A stretch of DNA of 64,000 nucleotides, taken from NCBI GenBank assembly GCA_965662355.1, contig CBFIHP010000004.1, forward strand, positions 124,001-188,000, written 5' to 3'. Shown here piece by piece: positions 1 through 11,102 of the stretch. This stretch comes from GCA-2683825 sp965662355. Its GTDB lineage: Bacteria; Planctomycetota; UBA1135; GCA-002686595. The notes under the pieces are model-generated. The model saw only the letters and a program-made list of their open reading frames with translations. It did not search any database and was not told the origin of the DNA. The position numbers and the translations under genes are program-made. Every line of letters begins with the position of its first letter. The stretch's first letter is position 1.

Positions 1-1
1 C

Positions 2-76
2 CAATTGAGCTCGCTGTTGAGCGAAGAACGCGACGCGCTGATGCGCGAGCGCAAGGAACGCGAGGACGCACGATGA
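2..76 (+). CDS. 3' end of an upstream gene (partial; identity unknown)
   Basis: The frame beginning at base 2 is open to a TGA at 74-76 and encodes 24 residues rich in Glu, Arg and Leu, like the end of a charged C-terminal helix. The stop overlaps the ATG of the ABC ATPase (ATGA, 73-76), so the two genes are translationally coupled. The visible part is too short to name. Two-gene ABC exporters of this kind often follow a GntR-family (YtrA-like) regulator gene, so a GntR regulator is a guess from context only. Confidence 0.5.
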   Translation, partial: QLSSLLSEERDALMRERKEREDAR

Positions 77-966
77 ACATACTGGAACTGAAGAACATCC
101 ACAGGAGCTACGACAAGGGCGTCCCCGTTCTACACGGCGTCGATCTCGAGCTGCAACCGGGTGAGGTCGTCGGGCTGTTGGGCGAAAACGGCGCCGGCAA
201 GACGACCCTGATCAAGATCGCCCTCGGGATGCTCCACCCCCACGAAGGCAGCGTGCGTGTGTTTGGAATGGATCCCCGGAAAGAACCCGTGGCCGTCAAG
301 AAGCGCCTGGGATATGTGTCCGAAAACCAGTCGCTTCCGGGGTACCTGCGCATCCGGGACATCATCGAGATGCACCGCGCACTCTTCGAACAGTGGGATT
401 CGAAACTAGAGCGCGATCTGTGCGAGCGCTTCGAATTCACGGGCAAGGAAAGACTCGGCAAGGTCAGCAAGGGCCAGGCTCGCCGCGTGGCCGTCTTGTG
501 CGCCATCGCGCACCGTCCCGAGTTGTTGCTGCTGGACGAGCCGGCGGGCGGCTTCGATCCGGCGGCCAGGCGCGAGTTCCTGGAAACGGCTCTGCAACTC
601 CTGAGCGAGGACGGAAGCGCCATTCTCTTCTCGTCCCACCACATGAGCGACGTCGAGCGTATCGCCAGCCGCGTGTGCTTCCTGCACAAGGGCAGGAAGC
701 TACTCGACACCGAACTGGACGAGCTGCGTGAAGAAACGACCTTCGTCATTCTGCCCGCCGACAACGGTGTCGCGCCCCGGGATCTGCGCAAGCTGGAGGG
801 CTGCCTGGGCTCCCGCATCGTTCAAGACGAGCTGCGCGGCGTTTTCCGTGGCCGTCCGGAAACCGTCAGTGCTCGTCTGAACGAGCTTTCGACCTCGCAC
901 ACACCGCGTTGCGAATCCGTCAACCTCGAGGACTTCTTCGTCGAGGTCGTGGAGGGGCGGAGATGA
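73..966 (+). CDS. ABC transporter ATP-binding protein
   Basis: This 297-residue protein is a single nucleotide-binding domain of the drug/export class. The Walker A motif GENGAGKTT is at residues 37-45, Walker B LLLLDEP at 151-157, and the H-loop histidine at about 189-190. The signature loop reads VSKGQ at 131-135 instead of LSGGQ, a variation seen in two-component exporters. The roughly 70 residues after the core are a divergent C-terminal region. The start ATG overlaps the upstream stop, and the gene's own stop TGA overlaps the ATG of the permease at 963. ATPase and membrane partner are therefore made in coupled fashion. It would power an inner-membrane export or efflux complex with the downstream permease; the substrate cannot be read from sequence. 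Confidence 0.93.
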   Translation: MNILELKNIHRSYDKGVPVLHGVDLELQPGEVVGLLGENGAGKTTLIKIALGMLHPHEGSVRVFGMDPRKEPVAVKKRLGYVSENQSLPGYLRIRDIIEMHRALFEQWDSKLERDLCERFEFTGKERLGKVSKGQARRVAVLCAIAHRPELLLLDEPAGGFDPAARREFLETALQLLSEDGSAILFSSHHMSDVERIASRVCFLHKGRKLLDTELDELREETTFVILPADNGVAPRDLRKLEGCLGSRIVQDELRGVFRGRPETVSARLNELSTSHTPRCESVNLEDFFVEVVEGRR

Positions 967-2897
967 GCTACGCCATCCTGCGCTGCGAAAAGAACATCCA
1001 ATGGCTACGTTGGTACGCCGTGGGCTTGCTCGTCGCCACGCTTGCCTGGGGCCTGCTTATCACCCAGATCGGCGATGAGATCGCCCTGGATCCGGCTACG
1101 GCCGTGCCTGCGATCTCGTCATGGAGCTGGAGCTGGAAAGACCTGGGCATGGACTACTTCATGCTGCTGTTGATACCCCTTCAATTGTCAATGAGCCTTC
1201 TGTTTCTCCTTCCACTGCGGTATCGGATCGCCGATCACGAGCTGGCCTTGCCCATCAGCTATCGCGACCTGGTGACCACGCGTGCCTTCGGCGTGTTCCT
1301 CTCGATCGCGATACCGGTTTTGGTCATCATGCTCGCATCGCTCCCCTTTCTGGAGGGAAAGGCGCCGCTCGCTGCGCATTTGCTCTTCGGTCTCACCGGG
1401 ATCGCGTCAGGGCTCTTGTTCGCAGGACTCACTTTCCGGTGGCGACCACGACGCGTGAGCCTGTCGGTCTTCGAAATCATCCTGCTGGCCGTGCTCGGCA
1501 TCGCGATCGCTGCGGTGCCCATCGTTCTCAGGTTGGCCTGGCTGTGGCCCTTCTATCTCGTAGCTGGAACGGCCTGTTTTATCGGTATCCGATCTCGTGC
1601 GGGCCTTGGCATTCCCGACCTCCCCGTACAGGACACGAGCGTCTCGAAACAACGTTTGTCGCTGAGGCTCGGAACCAAGCAGGGTCAGGGGCTCTTTGCC
1701 CCGCTGACGTTGACGCTGCTGCGCAGCACGCTTCTGCGCCCCCAGGGAATCATGGCCCTGATTGCACTCGTCTTCATCATGTCCATCGCCGGGATCGGGA
1801 AGAACTACACCCTCTACGTCTACTTCGGTGTGTTCTTCCCCTGGCAGTACGGGCGTACGGCCATTCATGTCCTGCGGGGACTCGACCCGCTCCCCATCCC
1901 GCGCAGAAAGATATTGGGATACGCGGTCTTCCCGCCCCTCGTCTCGCTGTTCCTCGGTTCCGTGATGGCCGGCATGTTCGAACAACCGCAGCACTTCGCC
2001 TGGGATCTGATCTCACCCAGCGTTCGGGTCGATACGGCCAGCGCACGCCGCATCGGGGACGATGGCGAGTACCGACTGCGAGTCGAGGTTCCGGCGCAAC
2101 TCTGGGAGCTTCATCTCGGAGACGAGCCGCTGGAGATCGTGTCACCCTGGGGGGAGGGCATAGAAGCCGAGACACATCCCTTCTATCCGGGTTCGACGCT
2201 GGTCGCGTACAACCCCTATGACGTCGCAGCGACCAGCAGCCCGCGGTTTCTTGCCTGGCAACTCGCTCGCGCCCATGAACGTGCGACAGGTGTCCCACGC
2301 CCGGCGGAGGACTTCGAGGAGATCATCACCCGCGTGAACGCCGAGAACTCCAATGGCGCCCAGGCGGAGCGGGTCGAAGATCTCCGTTTGCGCACCTGCA
2401 GTTCTCTGCATGACGAAGGCCGTGCTCTCGCGGGCGAAATGGCCTTCCTCCAGCGCCCGTTCTGCGAGTACCGACACGAGCCCGATCCGGCGCCAACGCT
2501 CCCTGTCGCGAACCTCTCCTGGAATCAGGCCGTTCTCGTGACGCTCGTCTGGCTCGGCGTGATGACCTTCCTCTTGCGCCCCAACCAGCCTCCGCGTACG
2601 CGCTCTGAGTGGAAAGGCCGCATCATCAGACGCAGCGTGATCCTCACCGTGGTGATCGGTTTGCTGGTGAGCGTATTCGTTCTCGACAATATGGACCCCG
2701 TGCCCTTCAAGACCCTGGGGGCGATCGTTCATCGCTCGATCGATACTGCCCTCGGCTCCCATGCAGCCATCTGGATGTTTCTGGTGGTGCTCTTGATTGG
2801 GGCTTCCTGGCACTGGCTGGCCTACCGCATCGAGCGCATCGAGGTCCCGCCGCCGGCGAAGATGGGCTGGAACAGGAAAGAGCTCGGGGTGTTTTGA
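963..2897 (+). CDS. ABC transporter permease (large multi-pass membrane protein)
   Basis: The start is placed at the ATG at 963, which overlaps the ATPase stop (ATGA) and follows a purine-rich GGAGGGGCGGAG. A longer in-frame reading from 909 lies inside the ATPase gene and is less likely. The 644-residue product has about 11 hydrophobic segments: one near residue 15-35, a block of seven or so before about residue 360, then a soluble stretch of about 200 residues, and three at the C-terminus. That layout, with a soluble domain between the last cytoplasm-spanning groups, fits ABC-2-like permeases that carry a large extracytoplasmic domain. No signature motif names the substrate. Pairing with the adjacent ATPase is the main support for the function. 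Confidence 0.8.
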   Translation: MSYAILRCEKNIQWLRWYAVGLLVATLAWGLLITQIGDEIALDPATAVPAISSWSWSWKDLGMDYFMLLLIPLQLSMSLLFLLPLRYRIADHELALPISYRDLVTTRAFGVFLSIAIPVLVIMLASLPFLEGKAPLAAHLLFGLTGIASGLLFAGLTFRWRPRRVSLSVFEIILLAVLGIAIAAVPIVLRLAWLWPFYLVAGTACFIGIRSRAGLGIPDLPVQDTSVSKQRLSLRLGTKQGQGLFAPLTLTLLRSTLLRPQGIMALIALVFIMSIAGIGKNYTLYVYFGVFFPWQYGRTAIHVLRGLDPLPIPRRKILGYAVFPPLVSLFLGSVMAGMFEQPQHFAWDLISPSVRVDTASARRIGDDGEYRLRVEVPAQLWELHLGDEPLEIVSPWGEGIEAETHPFYPGSTLVAYNPYDVAATSSPRFLAWQLARAHERATGVPRPAEDFEEIITRVNAENSNGAQAERVEDLRLRTCSSLHDEGRALAGEMAFLQRPFCEYRHEPDPAPTLPVANLSWNQAVLVTLVWLGVMTFLLRPNQPPRTRSEWKGRIIRRSVILTVVIGLLVSVFVLDNMDPVPFKTLGAIVHRSIDTALGSHAAIWMFLVVLLIGASWHWLAYRIERIEVPPPAKMGWNRKELGVF

Positions 2898-3070
2898 CGA
2901 GCGACTTTCAGGATCTTGCTCGGTCACCTGTCCATCGGCTGCATTCGCGGCGAACCCGGTGTGCCTTCCGTAAGCGTTCGCGGTGAGTCACGGGAGCCAC
3001 GACGCCGACTGAGGGCGGATGGGTACGCTAGGAAGCGCGCTTCACCAGGTCTCGCCAGGAACCTCGCCAC

Positions 3071-3484
3071 ATGCATCGCCTTGCCCCGCTCCTCCTCACT
3101 GCCCTCGTCCTCCCCAGTATCGAGCTGTCGGCCCAGGCCCGGGACTTTCTGGTCACCAGCTGGAACAACTCGAGCGTCCTGCGTTACGACGGGCAGACGG
3201 GCGCCTTTGTGTCGACCTTCGTCAGTTCGGGTAGCGGCAACCTGTTCGCAACCGCCTTCGGCAACCGTCGCGTCAACGAGTACGACAGCCAAACCGGCGC
3301 CTTCCTCCTGGGTTCGCTCTGGGGTGGACCCGGCAACCCTTCGGTCTTCAACACGATGATTCCGATGAATCTGAACCTCGTGGGTGAGACCGTCTTCCTG
3401 CAGGGCGTCATGAACGACGGCGGCGGCGGCCCCGGAAACCAGATTGGACTGACCGAAGGGCTCGAGTTTCTGGTTGGTTTCTAG
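3071..3484 (+). CDS. Short secreted propeller-type protein, possibly a deletion derivative
   Basis: This 137-residue protein starts with a clear signal peptide (hydrophobic LLLTALVLPS, cleavage near SAQA). Residues 24-95 look like one and a half blades of an NHL/Vgb-type propeller (WNNSSVLRYDGQTGAF, VNEYDSQTGAFLLG). The last 40 residues (NLNLVGETVFLQGVMND...LEFLVGF) resemble the C-terminal beta-strand module that ends many planctomycete secreted proteins. A full propeller needs five to seven blades, so the protein looks as if the middle had been lost while the frame was kept. It is followed after 25 bp by the peroxidase gene on the same strand. The function is unknown. Confidence 0.6.
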   Translation: MHRLAPLLLTALVLPSIELSAQARDFLVTSWNNSSVLRYDGQTGAFVSTFVSSGSGNLFATAFGNRRVNEYDSQTGAFLLGSLWGGPGNPSVFNTMIPMNLNLVGETVFLQGVMNDGGGGPGNQIGLTEGLEFLVGF

Positions 3485-3509
3485 AACGTCTGCTGCCAGC
3501 GTGTAGGCC

Positions 3510-4778
3510 ATGAGCCTTCTCGCTCTCGTTCTCCTTGCCTCGATCGCGGCCCAGGAAGACGGCACCGGCGTCGTCTTCACGGACGCGGAACGCGCGCGAA
3601 TTCTCGAACTGTCACCGCTTCCGGCACCTCCCCCGGATCCGACCAACCGCTTTGCGGACGACGAACGTGCAGCGCGTTTGGGCCAAGCGCTCTTCTACGA
3701 CAAGCGCTTCTCCGGCAAGGGCGAGGTTTCCTGTTCCACGTGCCATGAACCAGAGCGCTCCTGGACCGACGGGCGATCTGTAGGGCAAGCCATCGGGCGG
3801 CTGACACGCAACACACCCGCTCTCTGGAATGTCGCGTACAACCGCTGGTTCACCTGGGATGGACGCAAGGATTCCCTGTGGTCACAGGCCCTCTTGCCCC
3901 TGGAGGATCCGCGTGAGCATGGGGGCTCGCGCCTGCAATACGCGCATCTTCTGTGCGCGGACGCAGCCTACCGTCCCGCGTACGAAGCGATCTTCGGGCC
4001 GTTGCCGGATCTGTCCGACGCCGCGCTGTACGCCGCCGAGGGTCGACCGATTCCCGGAGACCCCGATCACCCCCACTCCGTGGCCTGGCACGCCATTCCC
4101 GTCAAGCACCGAGCACCGATCGATCGTGTCTTCGCCAACATGGGCAAGGCGCTCGCCGCGTACCAGCGCAAGCTCCTTTCCCGACACGCTCCGTTCGACA
4201 CCTTCGTCGAAGGCGTGCGCGAGAACGACGCGGAAAAGCGAGCCGCACTACCGCCGCTAGCGCGTCGCGGATTGCAGCTCTTTCTCGGGCGCGGCAATTG
4301 CCATATCTGCCATGCGGGTCCGAACTTCACCGACTTGGAGTTCCATGCCAACCGGCTACCCCTCGTCGAGCGTGCTCCCGAAGACCGCGGGCGCCACGAA
4401 GGCATCGGTTTCCTGAAGGAGGACCCCTTCAACGCCATCGGACTCTTCTCCGATCAGATCACCGGCACGCCCCACGCGAAGATCGCTTACCTCTTCCGCA
4501 ATGTTCACAACTGGGGCGAGTTCAAGACGCCGTCGCTCCGTAACGTGGCCTTGACCGCCCCCTACATGCACGACGGATCGATGGCGACGTTGGAGGACGC
4601 GTTGCATTTCTACTCGACCCTCGAGAACGCGCAACCGGCCCACAAGGGCGGTGACAAACTGCTACAGGCCCTGAGGCTCTCCGCTGCGGAAACCGAGGCT
4701 CTGTTGGCCTTTCTGGATTCCTTGAGTGATAGCGAGCTGGACCCCGCGCTGATGGGACCGCCGAAGTCACTCCGCTGA
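3510..4778 (+). CDS. Di-haem cytochrome c peroxidase (CcpA/MauG family)
   Basis: This 422-residue protein has an N-terminal hydrophobic stretch (MSLLALVLLASIAAQ) for export. It contains two haem-binding motifs, CSTCH at 75-79 and CHICH at 264-268, at the spacing of the CCP/MauG superfamily. The first domain holds the typical LGQALFYDKRFS and the second the ARRGLQLFLGRG segment. The C-terminal FKTPSLRNVALTAPYMHDGSMATLEDAL is the family's distal-ligand region. In this family the high-potential haem passes electrons to the peroxidatic haem to reduce hydrogen peroxide in the periplasm; MauG relatives oxidise protein side chains instead. No cognate maturation target is next to it, so ordinary peroxidase activity is assumed. 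It converges on the TAXI gene with a 4-bp gap. Confidence 0.92.
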   Translation: MSLLALVLLASIAAQEDGTGVVFTDAERARILELSPLPAPPPDPTNRFADDERAARLGQALFYDKRFSGKGEVSCSTCHEPERSWTDGRSVGQAIGRLTRNTPALWNVAYNRWFTWDGRKDSLWSQALLPLEDPREHGGSRLQYAHLLCADAAYRPAYEAIFGPLPDLSDAALYAAEGRPIPGDPDHPHSVAWHAIPVKHRAPIDRVFANMGKALAAYQRKLLSRHAPFDTFVEGVRENDAEKRAALPPLARRGLQLFLGRGNCHICHAGPNFTDLEFHANRLPLVERAPEDRGRHEGIGFLKEDPFNAIGLFSDQITGTPHAKIAYLFRNVHNWGEFKTPSLRNVALTAPYMHDGSMATLEDALHFYSTLENAQPAHKGGDKLLQALRLSAAETEALLAFLDSLSDSELDPALMGPPKSLR

Positions 4779-4782
4779 GCGG

Positions 4783-6126
4783 CTATGCGTCGCCTTCCGT
4801 CGCCTGCTCCATGGCCAACTCATCCCCCCGGCGCTCTCGAGCGCGCGCGGTGAGGATCTTCGTCTGGATCTTGCGGATCAGGTTCGCGCACTGCGTCAGA
4901 TAGATGAGGAACATGCGGTTGCCCCGTAGATCCTCGTGGGTCAGCTCGTCCAGCGCCTCCAGCTTCAGCTCGGTCACATCGTCCAGGAAGCGCTCCAGCT
5001 CGTCGACGTCGACGGTGTCCATCTGGGCGCGTTCGATGGCCATGGTGCGCCTCAGATAATCGTCCAGACGCTTGCGCTGCGAGATCATCTCCCTTTCGCC
5101 CTTGGCGCGCCTGCGCGAATTCACGAGGTCCCAGATCAGATACCCCAGGGCCCCAAGTCCGAACAAGAGCTCCTTGGCCCCCGACATGGCTTCGATCGCC
5201 TGGCTGAGCACATCGATCCCGCCGTACGGGTCGAGATAGTCCTGCGCCCGGGCATGCAGCGGCGCCGGTGCGAACGTCAGGGCTTCGCGTTTGGGAACCA
5301 TCGCCGGAAACTCCACGCGCAGTCGATCCGAATACAGAGCGTTCAAGGCCCGCACGACCAGGCGGTTTCCACAGTCCTCGCCCGCCACCAGCACGGCTGT
5401 CGTCGCAATGGTCTGCAGCGCCTCGGGCGGTACCGCGGGTCGCTCGTGGTAAAGGCTACGCGGAATCCGAAAAGGCGTGAACAGCGGCTGGCGCATCGAG
5501 ATCGCATCGCCGTCCAGGACAGGCAGCAAGCGGTAGGAACCCGTGGCCATCAAACGCAACAGGTCGGGGTTGTCGATCCCCGTCGTCACGATCGCGGCAT
5601 CGCACTTGCCCTGCTCGAGATCGGTGAAGTAGGTCTCGTTGTCCTGGATGTCGTCGAGCCCGATCCGGTAGTGCCCCAGGAGTCGCTTGGAACTCTCGCG
5701 CATGCCCGACCCGCGGAGCCCAACGCTGACGCGCTTATCCACCAGATCCACGAGCCTCTCCACCCCGGCGTCCGAGCGCACAATCACATGCACGACCTCG
5801 CGATACAAGGGGGCCAAGACCGACACCTGATCGAGCTCGACAGCCGTCGCCTGCAGGATCGCGAGATGAACCTCGCCAGCCTTCAAGAGAGCCAAGTTGT
5901 CGAGTGAACCGTGGGTCGGAACGACCTCGACCCGATGTCCCGTGAGCTCGGCCAGCTCTTCGCCAAGACGACTCCCGAAGCGGTGGTACAGTCCCCCCTC
6001 TTCGGCGGTCGCCACGCGCAGCGTACTGGGCAGGATGTCCTGGCGCTCCCACCACACGCCGAGCGAAACGACGAGGCCGACGACTAGCGCCAAGACGAAC
6101 CAACGGTGCGGGCTCCAGGATCTCAC
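4783..6126 (-). CDS. TAXI-family substrate-binding protein with C-terminal membrane anchor
   Basis: The 447-residue product begins at a GTG. One N-terminal transmembrane helix (residues about 9-25) is followed by a TAXI-type periplasmic binding domain: LRVATAEEGGLYHRFGSRL, then the KAGEVHLAILQ segment and SVGLRGSGMRESSKRLL. After about residue 320 there is a second hydrophobic helix (ELLFGLGALGYLIWDLV) and then about 110 charged, helical residues that would lie in the cytoplasm. Ordinary TAXI proteins are soluble or lipid-anchored and end with the binding domain. No TRAP permease (4TM-12TM) gene is nearby. Binding at the surface with a signal passed inwards is therefore as plausible as transport. 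There is no recognisable enzymatic motif in the tail. Confidence 0.8.
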   Translation of the reverse strand: MRSWSPHRWFVLALVVGLVVSLGVWWERQDILPSTLRVATAEEGGLYHRFGSRLGEELAELTGHRVEVVPTHGSLDNLALLKAGEVHLAILQATAVELDQVSVLAPLYREVVHVIVRSDAGVERLVDLVDKRVSVGLRGSGMRESSKRLLGHYRIGLDDIQDNETYFTDLEQGKCDAAIVTTGIDNPDLLRLMATGSYRLLPVLDGDAISMRQPLFTPFRIPRSLYHERPAVPPEALQTIATTAVLVAGEDCGNRLVVRALNALYSDRLRVEFPAMVPKREALTFAPAPLHARAQDYLDPYGGIDVLSQAIEAMSGAKELLFGLGALGYLIWDLVNSRRRAKGEREMISQRKRLDDYLRRTMAIERAQMDTVDVDELERFLDDVTELKLEALDELTHEDLRGNRMFLIYLTQCANLIRKIQTKILTARARERRGDELAMEQATEGDA

Positions 6127-6191
6127 GCCAGCATCGTAGCAATCGCCCTACCGACTTCCCTATCCAGGGCTTCTCCTATCTACCGGCCGGG

Positions 6192-7712
<1,521 letters not shown>

Positions 7713-8057
7713 CACTTCCTCCTAGAATCCGCTTTGACGAAAATCGGGAGCGGAACTCACCCCAGGTGCCCATCGTACCGAGCCCCCGACATCAGGGAGG
7801 GCTTTCCCCGCCGAATCCTCGGGAAGGACGCCCTAGGGGGCCTTTGTGAAGCGATTCGGGATCCGCTGGCTCCCCTGGAGTGATCAGGACCTGGAAACAC
7901 TGCGCCTGGTCTCCATCTCTTGCCCCCACGTCCATCGTTGGGCACAAAAACACACCGATGAGTCGTCAATAATTCGGGGACTCCGCGCAAAGGGACTCTC
8001 GTCCCCTCCTCGCCCTTCGAACCCCGGCTCCGGCCCAACATCCACTCGCGACACGAC

Positions 8058-9569
8058 ATGCTCCGTACTCCTGGCAGAATCGCCCTGCTCCTGCTCCTGG
8101 CAAGCCCTCTCTCCGCACAGTTCGAATACTCGCTCGAGCTCGACACGGAATCGCGGACCTGGCACGTCGAGGGTCGCTTCGCGAACCCCGGGGGACGCGA
8201 GGTTCACTACTGGTTCGCTCGCTGGACTCCCGGGGCCTACCACGTCGCCGACTTCGGTCGCTTCGTCCACGAGCTGTCCGCGACGGACGGGGCAGGCAAG
8301 GCCCTGGCCGTGGAGCGAGTCGACGACGCCGAGTTCGTGATCGCGGCGAACGGTGCCGAGAATATCGTCGTGAGCTACGAAGCGGATTCGATCTCCTCGG
8401 GGGTCGTCTCGCACGGCGCCGTCATCGATGTCGAGTCGAACCGGATCCGCGACGAATACGCCTATGTCACTCCTGTCTCCCTCTTCGGCTTCGTAGCTCA
8501 ACGCACACAGGAGCCTTTCTCTCTGCGAGTGCGCTTGCCGGAGGGATGGAAGACGGGCACCGCGTTGCGACAGGATGACGAGGGAATCTATCACGCCAAG
8601 TCCTTCGAGCGCTTCGAGGACTCACCGCTGTTCTTCTCGCCCGAGCTGCATACGGTAAAGACCGAGGCGGGCGGCAAGGAGCTCTTTGTCAGCGTGCACG
8701 GCAAGAGCGGTAACCAGCTCGAACAACAGGTCGAAGACTGCGTGCGCATCGCGGAGGGAGCCATCGCCTTGATGGGTGGTGCACCCTACGAGAGCTATCA
8801 CTTTCTCATCGGGTATGTCGCCGAGGGCAGCGGCTCCGGGCTGGAGCACTCCGACTCAACGCTGATTCTCACCGGGGCACAGGCCCGGCCCGAGTCGATC
8901 CGCGGCCTGGTGGCCCACGAGTTCTTTCACCTGTGGTGCGCCGAGCGCATTCACGTCGAGGGAATTCGCAAGCCGGATTTCACCCAACGCTTCGAAACGA
9001 GCACGATCTGGGTCAACGAGTGCATGACGGAGTACATGTCCCAACACGTCCTACTGCAGGCCGGGATGCTGAGCCGCGAGGAGTTCTTCCGCGAAGTCGG
9101 TCCAAACGCTCGCATCGATCAAATGGCGGCGCGCCTCGGAGCACCCGTCGAGGTGTCCTTGCAAGCAGCAAGCTGGGAGTCGATGCGTGATCTCGGAGCC
9201 TTCGCAGCCAAGATGTACCAACATGGACCCCGCATCATCCTGGCCCTCGACATGGAGATGCGTCGAGCATCGGATGGAGAACGTGGAATCGTCGACTTTC
9301 TACGCCACATGATGCGTGAGTACGATGCAGTGGGGCGAGGCTTCCCGGAAGATGGTGTCCTGGAGATCCTCGAAGAAATCGCCGGGGGCGAACTCGACGA
9401 CTTCTACGAACGCTACATACTCGGGGCCGGCAATCCTGATCTGGAGAAACACCTCGATACCATTGGTTGCACTGTCCGGCGGGACGATGGAGGAGCCGTC
9501 GAGGTGCTCGAGAATCCCAGTGCAGCCCAGATCCACGCCCTCGATGATTTCTTCTCCAGCGGGGACTAG
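8058..9569 (+). CDS. M61-family metallopeptidase (glycyl aminopeptidase-like)
   Basis: The 503-residue protein has a signal peptide ending near LSAQ (residue 21). An N-terminal beta domain typical of M61 (WTPGAYHVADFGRFV) precedes the zinc site HEFFH at 287-291, with WVNECMTEYM at 318-327 supplying the third ligand (Glu321). It is exported, so it should act in the periplasm or outside. Many M61 proteins end with a PDZ domain. Here the chain stops about 180 residues after the zinc site with only a short C-terminal part, so the PDZ domain is absent or very short. It converges on the S33 hydrolase gene with a 29-bp gap. Confidence 0.88.
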   Translation: MLRTPGRIALLLLLASPLSAQFEYSLELDTESRTWHVEGRFANPGGREVHYWFARWTPGAYHVADFGRFVHELSATDGAGKALAVERVDDAEFVIAANGAENIVVSYEADSISSGVVSHGAVIDVESNRIRDEYAYVTPVSLFGFVAQRTQEPFSLRVRLPEGWKTGTALRQDDEGIYHAKSFERFEDSPLFFSPELHTVKTEAGGKELFVSVHGKSGNQLEQQVEDCVRIAEGAIALMGGAPYESYHFLIGYVAEGSGSGLEHSDSTLILTGAQARPESIRGLVAHEFFHLWCAERIHVEGIRKPDFTQRFETSTIWVNECMTEYMSQHVLLQAGMLSREEFFREVGPNARIDQMAARLGAPVEVSLQAASWESMRDLGAFAAKMYQHGPRIILALDMEMRRASDGERGIVDFLRHMMREYDAVGRGFPEDGVLEILEEIAGGELDDFYERYILGAGNPDLEKHLDTIGCTVRRDDGGAVEVLENPSAAQIHALDDFFSSGD

Positions 9570-9598
9570 CAAAACGGCGTTGCACTGGTCTCGGTCCG

Positions 9599-11059
9599 CT
9601 ATTGAGCGTGGTCCAGGGCAGGGTGATCCACGCCTCCAGCCCCACCTTCGAGCAGAGCGAAGCGCAGGGGCTTTCCCGGAAGCGTGGCATCCTTGGGTTC
9701 CCCGCCCGCGAGGAAGGCGAGGATGTGCTCTTGAACGCGCCGATCCGGTAGCAGGTCTTCGTGCCCGGCGTACTCCAGGATCACGTGCCCCGAGTTTGGC
9801 AGGCCCTTGCGAACGCGCTCGGCCTGGAAGGGGGGCGTTGCTGCATCGAGGGTCCCGCTGATGAAGAGCGTCGGTACGTCGCTCTTGACGGCGACACGAA
9901 AGGCGTTGCCCACGTCGGCGACGTCGAGGGCAGCATCCGACTCGGGGGAGAAGAGACACCGTGCCAGTCCGAACGGGCTCTTCTTCGCTTCCTTCTGGAT
10001 CTGCTTCCAGCGCCGCGGCGAGGCTCCCTGCGCTCCGCGGACGGCCAGCGTCATGATGGGCAACGAAGTGAACTGATCGACTCGCTTTTGAAGGAACCAG
10101 CGCACGACGGACGGGTTGCGCTCCTGGACCGAACGTATCAGGCGCGGAATGACGGGCAGGTCATTGGTGTCGCCGAGGTCGGCCACGACCAGGAGCTGGA
10201 ATCCGAAGGGACCGAGGAGGACTTCGAGCTCCTTGTTCGTGCGCGGGTCGCGGAGAATCACAGGTAGCGGATCCTCCTCGAGATCCTCGACGACGGAAGC
10301 GAAGTCCTCCGCGAGGTCGGGCATGTCCGCGCCGATTCTCGGGTCGGCGGCGACCGCTTTGGCAAGTGTCGCCAAACTGCGGTTGAGATCGCTCGGGAGC
10401 TTCATCATGTCCCCGGGACCGGCGGTGCCGGCGGAGACGAAGCGTGCCACCGTGTTGGGGTGACGGCGCAGGATGGAGAGCCCTAACATGGTTCCATAGC
10501 TGTGCCCCATCAGGTGGATCTGTTCGTATTCCAGGCATTCACGCAGCGCATTGATGTCGTCGGCCATGTCGATGCTGCTGAGCCCGCCGAGATCGACCCC
10601 CTTTTGCGCCAGTTCTCCCGCGGCGAGCTTGCACATCTTGGCCATGTGACCGACAGCGCTTTCACGATCGCCAAAGAACAACTCGGGGTGTATGTCGTCC
10701 GAGGACCATTCGAGGTCCGGCTGCGAACGCCCCACTCCGCGCGGGTCCATCAGCACGACGTCACCCAGCTCCAGAAAGGAACTCCAGACGGAACTCGGTG
10801 CCATCGGGGTGGCAGCGTTTCCGGGACCTCCGGGCAAGAAGAACACGGGCGGACCGGGCTCGTCGGCAGTGGAGAACATGCGCACGAAGGTCAGTTCGAT
10901 CGTCCCCGAGTCCTCTCTGGAACGGACTCGTGGAACACGGAGTCGGCCGACCTCGGCTTCATATTGCACGCCACGTCCCTGAATTGTCGCAGGCTCGAGG
11001 CTGGCGAGGGAATCGGCCTGGGGGGCCGGGAGAAGGATCAACGCGAATGCGGACAGCAT
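9599..11059 (-). CDS. Secreted alpha/beta hydrolase, S33 tripeptidyl aminopeptidase-like
   Basis: The start is placed at the ATG at 11059, which gives a signal peptide (MLSAFALILLPAPQADS) and 486 residues; longer readings run into the TetR gene. The fold markers are the oxyanion strand VFFLPGGPG (72-80), the DPRGVGRS segment, the nucleophile elbow GHSYG with Ser187, SGTLDAATPP for the acid, and the histidine region YAGHED. This matches S33 peptidases such as tripeptidyl aminopeptidases, which remove short peptides from N-termini, though esterase activity cannot be excluded. It lies 43 bp downstream of the TetR gene on the same strand and is probably co-transcribed and controlled by it. Confidence 0.87.
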   Translation of the reverse strand: MLSAFALILLPAPQADSLASLEPATIQGRGVQYEAEVGRLRVPRVRSREDSGTIELTFVRMFSTADEPGPPVFFLPGGPGNAATPMAPSSVWSSFLELGDVVLMDPRGVGRSQPDLEWSSDDIHPELFFGDRESAVGHMAKMCKLAAGELAQKGVDLGGLSSIDMADDINALRECLEYEQIHLMGHSYGTMLGLSILRRHPNTVARFVSAGTAGPGDMMKLPSDLNRSLATLAKAVAADPRIGADMPDLAEDFASVVEDLEEDPLPVILRDPRTNKELEVLLGPFGFQLLVVADLGDTNDLPVIPRLIRSVQERNPSVVRWFLQKRVDQFTSLPIMTLAVRGAQGASPRRWKQIQKEAKKSPFGLARCLFSPESDAALDVADVGNAFRVAVKSDVPTLFISGTLDAATPPFQAERVRKGLPNSGHVILEYAGHEDLLPDRRVQEHILAFLAGGEPKDATLPGKPLRFALLEGGAGGVDHPALDHAQ

Positions 11060-11102
11060 GGGAGTTTCAAGGGAATGGGTCGTGGCTAACACCGTTAGCC
11101 GT

